Assembly (NCBI GenBank): GCA_963737545.1
Contig: CAVTTH010000003.1
Coordinates: 1,618,231 to 1,682,230, forward strand
DNA from: CAVTTH01 sp963737545
GTDB lineage: Bacteria; Verrucomicrobiota; Verrucomicrobiia; Chthoniobacterales; UBA10450
DNA: 64,000 nucleotides
Direction: 5' to 3'
Shown: positions 1 to 7,509 of the stretch, piece after piece
Numbering within the stretch: position 1 is the first letter of the stretch
Layout of the letters: every line of letters starts with the position of its first letter
Translations under genes and position numbers: made by a program
The notes under the pieces: model-generated
Seen by the model: the letters and a program-made list of their open reading frames with translations, nothing else
What the model was told of the DNA's origin: nothing
Database searches by the model: none

Positions 1-83
1 TCGGCATTTGACGAACGCCTGCTCACACCTGTTACAACGTTGTGATCCTATGATCTACCGCTTGCGAATGACTTTTTGAGCGA

Positions 84-1496
84 ATGAAACGCCAATTACC
101 ATTTCTCCCGCTGCTGATCGTGCTGGTATTTTCATTTCCCTCGCAATGCATTGTCGCCGCCGATTCGCGCCCAAACATTATCTTCATCCTTACGGATGAC
201 CTGCGCTGGGATGAGATTGATTATCCGTTCGTCAAGACTCCGAACATCCGGCGGGTCGCTCGCGAAGGCGTTCGTTTCAAGAACGCATTCGTCACCACGC
301 CGCTTTGCTCGCCGAGTCGCGCCAGTTTTCTTACCGGTCAATACGCGCACAAGCACGGCATTACCGACAACACAGATCGCAGCCCGCGCAGCCATGAACT
401 CGTCACGTTTCCGCGCTTGTTGCACGACGCCGGATACGAAACCGCGTTCGTCGGCAAATGGCACATGGGTCTCGACGACAATGCGCGACCGGGAATTGAT
501 TATTGGGTAAGCGTAAAGGGCCAGGGCAGCTATCTCGATCCCGAATTCAATGTGAACGGCAAGCGTGAGAAAATCTCCGGCTATTTCACCGACATTCTCA
601 ACGACTTCGCGAACAGATTCCTCAGGCAGCCACACCCCAAGCCATTTCTGCTCTACATCTCGCACAAAGCTGTGCATCCCGATTTGGTTCAGAATGCCGA
701 CGGAAGCTTGTCGGATCCAAGCGCGGGGAAATTCATTCCCGCCGAGCGCCACAAACATCTCTACGCCGATGCCACGATTCCGCATCGCGAAAACTACGGT
801 AAACCGCCGACCGACCGGCCTGCCCTGTCTCGCTCAATCGCTGACCTGCCTCCGCTTGGTGCAAAAACCGGAACGGACGACGAAACAATCCGCAATCGCC
901 TGCGCATGCTGGCATCTGTCGACGAAGGACTGGGCGAGATTTTCAACATTCTCGAAACGCAAAAGGAACTGGAAAACACACTCATCGTTTTTACCAGCGA
1001 CGAGGGATATTTTTATGGCGAACACGGTCTGAGCGTCGAACGGCGCCTTGCCTACGAAGAGTCCATTCGCATTCCGCTCTTCATGCGCTGGCCAAAATTG
1101 ATCAAACCCGGTAAAACGCTTGACCAAATTGCGTTGAGCATCGACATCGCGCCGACTCTGCTCGACATCGGCCACGCAAGAATTCCAGACGCCATTCACG
1201 GTCGCTCGCTCCTTCCTCTTCTGCGTGGTGATAAGGTTAACTGGCGTAACTCCTTTCTCGTGGAGTACTACTCAGACAAGGTCTTTCCTCGCGTCTTGAA
1301 CATGGGCTATCAGGCCGTGGTTTCAGGCCGATGGAAATGGATTCACTACCTTGACCTTGAGGACATGGATGAACTCTATGATCTGCGAAGTGATCCCTAC
1401 GAAATGAACAACCTCCTTGCTCAACGAAGGCCGCCACCGTTGCTGGACGATTACATGCGCCCTGAACTGACGCGCTTATTGAAGGAATCACAATAA
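84..1496 (+). CDS. Secreted sulfatase (arylsulfatase family)
   Basis: This 470-residue protein hydrolyses sulfate esters, probably on polysaccharides outside the cytoplasm. A hydrophobic signal peptide covers about residues 1-26. The metal-binding Asp pair is D38-D39 in the FILTDD stretch. The formylglycine-type motif C75-S-P-S-R79 is intact, so the cysteine can be matured by a formylglycine-generating enzyme. A second conserved block (GKWHMG) lies near residue 124. The length is normal for the family. The start is the ATG that begins the signal peptide; only a weak ribosome site precedes it. The natural substrate cannot be told from the sequence. Confidence 0.93.
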   Translation: MKRQLPFLPLLIVLVFSFPSQCIVAADSRPNIIFILTDDLRWDEIDYPFVKTPNIRRVAREGVRFKNAFVTTPLCSPSRASFLTGQYAHKHGITDNTDRSPRSHELVTFPRLLHDAGYETAFVGKWHMGLDDNARPGIDYWVSVKGQGSYLDPEFNVNGKREKISGYFTDILNDFANRFLRQPHPKPFLLYISHKAVHPDLVQNADGSLSDPSAGKFIPAERHKHLYADATIPHRENYGKPPTDRPALSRSIADLPPLGAKTGTDDETIRNRLRMLASVDEGLGEIFNILETQKELENTLIVFTSDEGYFYGEHGLSVERRLAYEESIRIPLFMRWPKLIKPGKTLDQIALSIDIAPTLLDIGHARIPDAIHGRSLLPLLRGDKVNWRNSFLVEYYSDKVFPRVLNMGYQAVVSGRWKWIHYLDLEDMDELYDLRSDPYEMNNLLAQRRPPPLLDDYMRPELTRLLKESQ

Positions 1497-1634
1497 TCCG
1501 AGTGAACCTGGCAGAGTCGTCCTGATCTCAATCGCCGTCCACGATCTCGGATGAATTGATGTGGCGAGAATTTGGCCGTGCTTGCGCTTGCCTAGGTGCG
1601 CTCCGCACAGCACAGTGCACGGTTCAATAACCAG

Positions 1635-3449
1635 ATGGCACAACCTACCAGAATAGATTTTGCAGTCGGCATTGGCGGCGAAAACGGTCAGGGTATCGCT
1701 TCCACCGGCGACATTCTCGCGCGCATCTTTGCGCGGCGCGGGCTCCATCTCAACGCCTACAACGCCTATCAATCGATCATCCGCGGCGGGCATACATTCC
1801 TGACCATTCGCGCGAGCGACGCGCCCGTCCGCAACATGGGCGACAAGATCGACATCTTCATCCCGCTCAATCAGGACACGATGGACCGCCACCTGACTTT
1901 ATTGAAGGCCGGCGCCTGCGCCATTTACGACAGCGAGAAAGTCACGCCCGGTCAGGCCGCTGACGGTGTGCAACTTTGCCCGATGCCAATGAAGGAACTG
2001 ACCAAGGGCAACAAATTGGCGGTCAACACTGCTGCGCTCGGCGCCGCGCTCCAGTTGCTCGGGATCGAATCGGAGCCGCTCGAATCGGTTGTCGCGCGAC
2101 AATTCAAGAAGAAGGGCGACGCGGTCGTGGCCGAGAACATTGCCATCGCTCGCGCCGGCTACGATTACGCGGCCAAGAATTTCAAAGCATTTTCCTGGAA
2201 GGCACCGGTCGGCGCCAAGCCGCTGGGTATCGTCACCGGCAACCAGGCCACCGCGATGGGCGGGGCGGCGGCGGGCGTGAAATTTTATGCGGCGTATCCG
2301 ATGAGCCCGTCCACCGGCGTGCTGATGTGGATGGCGCAACATGCGCGGCAGCTCGGAATCATGGTTAGGCAGGTCGAGGACGAGATCGGCGTGATGAACA
2401 TGGTCATTGGCGCGGCGCACACCGGTTGCCGATCGATGTGCGCGACCAGCGGCGGCGGCTTTGCGCTCATGACCGAGGCTGTCGGCATGGCGGGCATGAT
2501 CGAAACGCCGATCGTCTGCGTCGATGTCCAGCGCGCGGGTCCGGCCACGGGCGTGCCGACCAAGACCGAGCAGGGCGATCTCTGGCAGGTGCTCGGCGCC
2601 GGCCAGGGCGATTATCCACGCATCATCGTCGCGCCGTCGAGCCAGCTCGATTTGTTCAAGACGATTCCAGAGCTGTTCAATCTCTGCGACAAATATCAGT
2701 GTCCCGGCCTCGTGTTAGCCGACCTGCTCATTTCCGAAGGAACATCGAGCGTTGATCCCGACGAGCTCGACTTCAATGTCAGGATCGATCGCGGCGAATT
2801 GATTTTGCCTAACAGCAACGGCGAAAGCGCAAACGCATCCAGCGGGTACAACGACAAGGCCTACCTGCGTTTCAAGAACACCGAGAGCGGTATCTCACCG
2901 CGCGCAGTTCCCGGCGTCCTTGGTCACATCTTTACCGCCGCCACCGACGAGCACGACGAAGACGGCACGCTCATCAGCGATGAATTCACCAACCCGCACA
3001 AGCGCCGGATGATGGTCGAGAAACGCGCGCGCAAGATGCGGACCGCGATCAACGACATCGCTCCGCCGAAACTGGTCGGCCCCGAAAACGCCGCCGTTAC
3101 GCTGGTCGGGTGGGGTTCAACCGACGGCGTGATTCTCGAGGCGGTCGAAAAACTCGCCGGCGAAGAAGGCATCGTCGCCAATCAGCTTCACATCAAATGG
3201 ATCGTGCCATTCCACGCCGCGGAGATCAGCCGCATCCTCTCGAAAAGCGAGCACGTCATCATCGTCGAGAACAGTTACAGCGGCCAGTTCGCCCGCTATC
3301 TCCGGAGCGAGACCGGCTTCGAAGCGCACGGCCACATCCGCAAGTACGACGGCGAACCGTTCATGCCGCATCACATCGTCGAAGCGGTCAAAGAACAAAT
3401 GGCCGGCACGACCCAGCTGTCGGTTCCCACCCACGAAGTGATGGCGTGA
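1635..3449 (+). CDS. korA: 2-oxoacid:ferredoxin oxidoreductase, fused gamma-alpha subunit (first copy)
   Basis: This subunit belongs to the enzyme that oxidatively decarboxylates a 2-oxoacid, probably 2-oxoglutarate, to the acyl-CoA with ferredoxin as acceptor. The N-terminal gamma domain (about residues 1-190) has the GENGQG start and the IRGGH motif. The alpha pyrimidine-binding domain follows, with the YPMSPST motif and an E-D-E-x-G block, then a C-terminal transketolase-like domain. A GTG lies in frame at 1596, but the ATG at 1635 gives the normal family N-terminus. The beta subunit follows after 32 bp. 2-oxoglutarate is favoured over pyruvate by subunit layout only, so substrate assignment is tentative. 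A second, diverged copy lies at 48.4 kb. Confidence 0.9.
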   Translation: MAQPTRIDFAVGIGGENGQGIASTGDILARIFARRGLHLNAYNAYQSIIRGGHTFLTIRASDAPVRNMGDKIDIFIPLNQDTMDRHLTLLKAGACAIYDSEKVTPGQAADGVQLCPMPMKELTKGNKLAVNTAALGAALQLLGIESEPLESVVARQFKKKGDAVVAENIAIARAGYDYAAKNFKAFSWKAPVGAKPLGIVTGNQATAMGGAAAGVKFYAAYPMSPSTGVLMWMAQHARQLGIMVRQVEDEIGVMNMVIGAAHTGCRSMCATSGGGFALMTEAVGMAGMIETPIVCVDVQRAGPATGVPTKTEQGDLWQVLGAGQGDYPRIIVAPSSQLDLFKTIPELFNLCDKYQCPGLVLADLLISEGTSSVDPDELDFNVRIDRGELILPNSNGESANASSGYNDKAYLRFKNTESGISPRAVPGVLGHIFTAATDEHDEDGTLISDEFTNPHKRRMMVEKRARKMRTAINDIAPPKLVGPENAAVTLVGWGSTDGVILEAVEKLAGEEGIVANQLHIKWIVPFHAAEISRILSKSEHVIIVENSYSGQFARYLRSETGFEAHGHIRKYDGEPFMPHHIVEAVKEQMAGTTQLSVPTHEVMA

Positions 3450-3451
3450 TT

Positions 3452-3480
3452 ACCGACTACCGACCACTGACCACTGACTT
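3452..3480. repeat. Heptad repeat between korA1 and korB1
   Basis: Four head-to-tail seven-base units of the form C(C/T)GACNN fill the gap between the korA1 stop and the korB1 start. They belong to the same degenerate heptad family seen at 9.8, 15.2-15.5, 54.6, 56.3, 57.4, 58.7 and 59.1 kb. The tract replaces the position where a ribosome binding site for korB1 would be expected. Confidence 0.6.
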
Positions 3481-3481
3481 A

Positions 3482-4400
3482 ATGAGCGCTACCGTAGAAA
3501 CACCCGCGACCACCGAGAAGCCCGGCCAACTCACAAAGGAAACGTACAAAGGCCGCATCCATCCCGACTGGTGTCCCGGCTGCGGCGATTTCTCCGTGCT
3601 CGCCGCGCTTCAGACCGCGATGTTCGAGCTCGGGCTTCAACCGCATCAGGTCTGCGTCATCAGCGGCATCGGCTGTTCCTCGAATCTGCCGGGCTACATC
3701 AACACCTACGGCATGCACACGCTGCATGGGCGCTCGCTGGCCGTGGCCACCGGGGTCAAACTCGGCAACCACGAACTGAAAGTCATCTGCACCGGCGGCG
3801 ACGGCGACGGCTACGGCATCGGCGGCAACCATTTCGTCCACACCATGCGCCGCAACGTTGACCTGACCTACATCGTGATGGACAACCAGATTTATGGCCT
3901 AACGACCGGTCAATGCTCGCCCACCAGCGTCAAGGGGATGAAGACCAAGAGCACGCCGTACGGCAACGTCGAGAACCCGATCAATCCGATCCCGATGGCG
4001 ATTGTCGGTGGCGCGACCTACGTAGCCCGCGCCTTCAGCGGCAAACAGAAACACATGGTCGAGATGATCAAGGGCGCGATCCAGCACAAAGGCTTCGCGC
4101 TCGTCGACGTCTTCAGTCCCTGCGTCACCTACAACAAGGACAACACCTACCAGTGGTTTAACCCGCGCGTAAAGATGCTGGAGGAACAGGGCCACGACCC
4201 GACCGACCTGCACGCAGGCGATCGACCGCGGCTACCAGTGGGGCGACGAGATCCCGATCGGCCTCTTCTGGCGCCGGACCGACCTGCCGTCACTGGAAGA
4301 CCTGGAGCCCGTCCTCCACACCGGCGAAGGCCCGCTCGCCTTTCGCAAACTTGGTATCCCCGCGGACCAGGCGAAAGCGCTGGTGAACGAGTTGCTTTAA
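3482..4400 (+). CDS. korB: 2-oxoacid:ferredoxin oxidoreductase beta subunit (first copy), frameshifted near its end
   Basis: This is the thiamine-diphosphate-binding subunit that pairs with the upstream gamma-alpha chain. Conserved features are C31-P-G-C34, the GIGCSS block and the GDGDG...GGNH cofactor site. After HDPTDLHA the frame is broken by one extra base at about 4215, seen by comparison with the second copy of this tail at 6.24 kb. In the corrected frame the protein continues through GYQWGDEIP and ends in KALVNELL with TAA at 4398-4400. Read literally, the frame runs on to 4546 with an unrelated arginine-rich tail. The break could be a sequencing error or a recent mutation; the first 80% of the protein is intact. 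Confidence 0.85.
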
Positions 4401-4558
4401 TTGAACTTGCAACGGAAGAATCTGTAGCGGCAGACATGCCGCCTGCGATTCGGCAACACCGGCAATCAACGCCAGAAGAGAACGACTCGGTTCTGCGGGC
4501 AGAGAAGGACGCTGCGACTGCGAAGTATTTACAGACTTCATCTTGAAGCTCACGTAAA

Positions 4559-4577
4559 TTTACTGTTAAAACGGTAA
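4559..4577 (+). promoter_or_regulatory. HipB-type operator O1
   Basis: Imperfect palindrome TTTACTGTTAAAACGGTAA. It matches O2 and O3 in both half-sites (TTTACTG and CGGTAA) and starts 73 bp before O2. The function as a HipB binding site is inferred from the repeat, its position upstream of hipB, and the multi-operator control known for hip operons. Confidence 0.6.
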
Positions 4578-4631
4578 GAGTTTACGTCGTTTGCCGTGCA
4601 CAGTTGGTAAAATCCATTGAAATCCAAATAG

Positions 4632-4650
4632 TTTACTGCTATAGCGGTAA
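4632..4650 (+). promoter_or_regulatory. HipB-type operator O2
   Basis: Palindrome TTTACTGCTATAGCGGTAA, the most symmetric of the three sites. It lies 73 bp after O1 and 72 bp before O3, about seven helical turns in each direction, so bound dimers would sit on the same DNA face. Confidence 0.65.
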
Positions 4651-4703
4651 TTTTTTCTAATTTGGATCGATTTCAACTGGACATTCTTGGAAAACAGCAA
4701 ATA

Positions 4704-4722
4704 TTACCGCTATGACAGTAAA
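4704..4722 (-). promoter_or_regulatory. HipB-type operator O3, overlapping the hipB start codon
   Basis: On the minus strand this reads TTTACTGTCATAGCGGTAA, the same consensus as O1 and O2. The hipB ATG (4712-4714) lies inside the palindrome, and codons 2-4 are part of it. No clear Shine-Dalgarno sequence precedes the ATG, so the operator and the translation start share the same bases. Confidence 0.6.
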
Positions 4723-4984
4723 CCACTCTGGTAAGCTAGCCGAAATCGTTCGTCACCACCGACGACTGAGCGGATTGTCCCAAAGCGAGCTTGCCAGGCT
4801 CGCCGGAGTGGGTAAGACCGCCGTATTCGACGTGGAACATGGGAAAGGGTCGATGCGATTGGACACGGTCATCAAGATCTTGGCCGTCCTAAACATTAAT
4901 ATGTTGTTTGAGTCACCGGTCGTGCACGAGGCGAAGAACAATTTCACATCATCGAAAGACACTGCGACAGGAGCCCCAGAGTGA
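4712..4984 (+). CDS. hipB: HipB-like antitoxin, XRE-family DNA-binding protein
   Basis: This 90-residue protein is the DNA-binding member of a three-gene HipBST-type toxin-antitoxin operon. A helix-turn-helix of the XRE/Cro type spans about residues 10-65 (LSQSELARLAGVGKTAVFDVE region, then a long second half ending in LAVLNIN). The last 20 residues are polar and probably flexible. It overlaps hipS by 4 bp. Three palindromic operators lie upstream, one of them over its own start codon, which fits autorepression. Base composition is lower in GC than the flanking kor genes, which suggests horizontal transfer. Confidence 0.85.
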   Translation: MTVNHSGKLAEIVRHHRRLSGLSQSELARLAGVGKTAVFDVEHGKGSMRLDTVIKILAVLNINMLFESPVVHEAKNNFTSSKDTATGAPE

Positions 4985-5289
4985 GGAAGGCACACGTCTA
5001 CCAGCAACGCCTGCTGGCCGGTTTACTTGAGGAGCTGGGCAACGATCAGTGGAAATTTACTTACGCGGACGGTTATGCAGGACGACCCATATCTCTGACC
5101 ATGCCGGTAACGACAAAGGTGTATGAATTCAAGAAATTTCCGCCGGTGTTTGAGGGCCTTTTGCCAGAAGGGATCCAACTCGATACGATGTTGCGGCGAT
5201 ACAAGCTGGATCGCTCGGATCTCCTGGGACAATTACTCTTGGTCGGAGCCGATGTCGTCGGATCCCTCACGATTCAACCTGCCGAATGA
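4981..5289 (+). CDS. hipS: HipS-like protein (free HipA N-terminal subdomain)
   Basis: These 102 residues match the N-terminal subdomain 1 that is part of ordinary HipA kinases (FPPVFEGLLPEG is the hallmark, about residues 52-63). Here it is a separate gene, as in HipBST systems, where the small HipS protein is reported to neutralise the HipT kinase. It starts with GTG overlapping the hipB stop and ends with a 4-bp overlap with hipT, so the three genes are translationally coupled. The alternative is a hipA gene split by a frameshift. The clean ATGA junction and complete domain boundary argue for a true split system. Confidence 0.82.
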   Translation: MRKAHVYQQRLLAGLLEELGNDQWKFTYADGYAGRPISLTMPVTTKVYEFKKFPPVFEGLLPEGIQLDTMLRRYKLDRSDLLGQLLLVGADVVGSLTIQPAE

Positions 5290-6218
5290 AACGCTGCCCG
5301 ATTACTTACGAGCCGGTGACAGACCAAGACTATTCTGTCAACGGCCTAAAGCTTTTGAATCGGAAACTAACGTCACTCAAACCGCTTGCCTACACGGCAG
5401 AGCAGCAGCGGGAGGAGGCGCTTCAGCGCGTTGGCAAGATGTCGCTCCAAGGCGTGCAGCTCAAGCTAAGCGCGGTGCTGAGTCCAGGTTCTTCCCAGTT
5501 TCAAATTGTCGACCGCAACGGTCGATTCATTTTGAAGCCACCAAGTATCGATTTCCCTGAGCTGCCCGCTAATGAGGATTTAACAATGCGCCTCGCGTCG
5601 ATCGTGAAGATCGAAGTACCGCTCCACGGGATGATCTACGCGATCGATCGCTCCCTCACCTATTTTGTTCGACGCTTCGACCGGCGCGGAAGCCGTCGAC
5701 TTCCGGTTGAAGACTTTGCGCAGCTGTCGGGAGCTGATCGCAGCACAAAGTACGACTCTTCGATGGAACAAGTGGCCGACGTGATTAATCGATACTGTAC
5801 CTTTCCGGCGATCGAACGAATCAAGCTTCTGAAACGAACCGTCTTCAGCTTCCTGGTCGGGAACGAAGATATGCACTTAAAAAACTTCTCCCTAATCACC
5901 AATGATAATGGCCGCGTTAATCTCTCCCCGGCTTACGATTTTTTGAATTCCACGATCGCGATAAAAGACGCAAAAGAGGAAATGGCCTTACCCATTAAGG
6001 GCAAGAAGTCAAAACTCACCCGGACAGACGTGCTGGATTATTACGGACACACCCGACTTGGGCTCAGGTCGTCGATTATAGACGAAATGATTTCAGAATT
6101 TCAGACGGTTCTGCCGAAGTGGCGGGATTTGATTCGGAGAAGCTTCCTCTCGGCGGATCAGCAAAGCGCTTTCGAGCGCTTGGTCGCAGAACGCGCCGCA
6201 AGGCTTGGCTTGGAATGA
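5286..6218 (+). CDS. hipT: HipT-like serine/threonine kinase toxin
   Basis: This 310-residue HipA-family kinase lacks the N-terminal subdomain supplied by the preceding gene. A glycine-rich loop region with a possible autophosphorylation site is M52-S-L-Q-G-V-Q-L-K60, the ATP lysine is probably K84, the catalytic D195 sits in GNEDMHLKN, and D218 is the metal ligand in AYDF. All active-site residues look intact. Known HipT of the E. coli O127 type phosphorylates tryptophanyl-tRNA synthetase; HipA itself acts on glutamyl-tRNA synthetase. The target here is unknown. The stop codon is directly followed by a second copy of the korB 3' end, which marks the right edge of the transferred unit. Confidence 0.87.
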   Translation: MKRCPITYEPVTDQDYSVNGLKLLNRKLTSLKPLAYTAEQQREEALQRVGKMSLQGVQLKLSAVLSPGSSQFQIVDRNGRFILKPPSIDFPELPANEDLTMRLASIVKIEVPLHGMIYAIDRSLTYFVRRFDRRGSRRLPVEDFAQLSGADRSTKYDSSMEQVADVINRYCTFPAIERIKLLKRTVFSFLVGNEDMHLKNFSLITNDNGRVNLSPAYDFLNSTIAIKDAKEEMALPIKGKKSKLTRTDVLDYYGHTRLGLRSSIIDEMISEFQTVLPKWRDLIRRSFLSADQQSAFERLVAERAARLGLE

Positions 6219-6220
6219 CC

Positions 6221-6433
6221 AGGGCCGACCCGACCGACCTGCACGCGGCGATCGACCGCGGTTACCAGTGGGGTGAAGAGATTCCGATCGGCCTCTTTTG
6301 GCGCCGCACCGATTTGCCGACGCTGGAAGAGTTGGAGCCCGTGCTGCACACGGGGGAGGGCCCGCTGGGCTATCGCAGCAACATCGCCATTCCTGTCGAT
6401 CAGGCGAAAGCGCTGATTAACGAGCTGCTATGA
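6221..6433 (+). pseudogene. Orphan korB 3' end (second copy)
   Basis: A stretch of about 70 codons encodes ADPTDLHAAIDRG...ALINELL with its own stop at 6431-6433. It is clearly homologous to the last part of korB1 (4190-4400) but differs at many codons, so it is a diverged paralogous tail and not a fresh duplication. It has no korB body in front; homology begins within a few bases of the hipT stop. Its frame is intact where korB1 has an extra base, which is how the korB1 frameshift was recognised. Confidence 0.8.
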
Positions 6434-6533
6434 TTTAGTCGCGGCGGGTAGGGACCCCGGTGCCCTTGGAATGTTAAATGTTTGGACGCGACCCATCCCT
6501 ACATTTTTCCTCCCACGCTAGACTGAAGTGTAT

Positions 6534-7238
6534 CTAGCGCTGATTTTCCCCTATCGTGCGCCAAGCTTCAGCGCTAAGGAGAATTATCTTCTTAGAGTGC
6601 TCATCGTCGAATCCGACGAACGGGGGACAATGTGCAAAAAGCGGAAGCGATAAGGCAGTCGCAACAGTTAGATTCAAAAGCACGCTTTTGGTTCTTTCCA
6701 AGTCTTGAGATGCCTCCACGCCGAGCGCAGGATACGCCATGGTGCGAAAGAATTCGAAGTGAGCGTACTCGCATAGAAAGCGGTAGTATTTGTATAACAA
6801 CCCAGTGTCTGCCTTCACACTTAGTTCAAGTCGCTGCAACAAGGTTTTTATCTTAGGCAATTCTTGTGGACTAATACCCTCAAGTATTCTCGTGCGCTCT
6901 CCATTTTCCACTTCTGCGATAAGGAGGTACGTTTGTGCGCTGTCCCTCTTGATTTGGTCCAAGATGCTCCCGTCGTCCTGTAGGGCCGAGGCAAACCCGA
7001 TCGCTTCGATGATCCATCGGCAATGCAGAGGCCAAATCGGACCAACGGATTCTAAAAGCAAATCAATCGCGGTTAGTGAGTCCGCCGCTTTTGCCAGTAA
7101 TCCGCGAAAGTAAAGAAAGCGCTCATTGTTTGGATCGGTCGAGTAATAGTATGGCAATAACTCGGTCAGTTCACTGGCTGCTGCCGTAATTTTTGCTCTC
7201 ATTGGGCTTTCGGGCGTTGTTGGAGGGTGATTAGGCAT
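6534..7238 (-). CDS. Uncharacterised protein
   Basis: This 234-residue soluble, mainly helical protein is not confidently recognised. The motif YRFLCEYAHFEF (about residues 152-163) and a W-P-L-H-C-R-W-I-I-E-A block resemble the uncharacterised DUF5677-like proteins, but this is a weak impression. It stands alone between the second korB tail and the broken Sel1-protease gene, on the opposite strand to the neighbouring kor and malic enzyme genes, and its GC is lower than that of flanking housekeeping genes. An in-frame ATG at 7202 (MRAKITAA) could also be the start. It is probably part of the accessory cargo. Confidence 0.6.
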   Translation of the reverse strand: MPNHPPTTPESPMRAKITAAASELTELLPYYYSTDPNNERFLYFRGLLAKAADSLTAIDLLLESVGPIWPLHCRWIIEAIGFASALQDDGSILDQIKRDSAQTYLLIAEVENGERTRILEGISPQELPKIKTLLQRLELSVKADTGLLYKYYRFLCEYAHFEFFRTMAYPALGVEASQDLERTKSVLLNLTVATALSLPLFAHCPPFVGFDDEHSKKIILLSAEAWRTIGENQR

Positions 7239-7509
7239 GGTAGTGTAATAGGTGTTTACGTCTTTGGTTTAGTTACTCTTGATATGCCACTGATCTTTCC
7301 TTGTAGCGCGAAGCTATAGCTTACTCTATTCTATATGATTGTCAATGGAAATCTGCGGTTAGGAAGTGCTACCACACTTCGAAAATAACCACGGCAAGCT
7401 TAGTGGTCAGACGTTACCTACCAGCTGAGATGTTACCTAAAGGAGCGAAGGGTATTGAAAGCGGTAGAAGATAGCAATCTACTATTGTCGCTCAATGCTG
7501 CCGTATGAG

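Noticed and set aside
4401..4546. Extended C-terminus of korB1 in the literal frame
   Set aside because: The residues are arginine/proline-rich shadow sequence; comparison with the tail at 6.24 kb shows that the true end is at 4400 after a one-base shift.
4559..4722. Reading the hip operators as an insertion sequence end
   Set aside because: The three sites are evenly spaced upstream of and over hipB and share a symmetric core, which fits regulator binding; no transposase is present.
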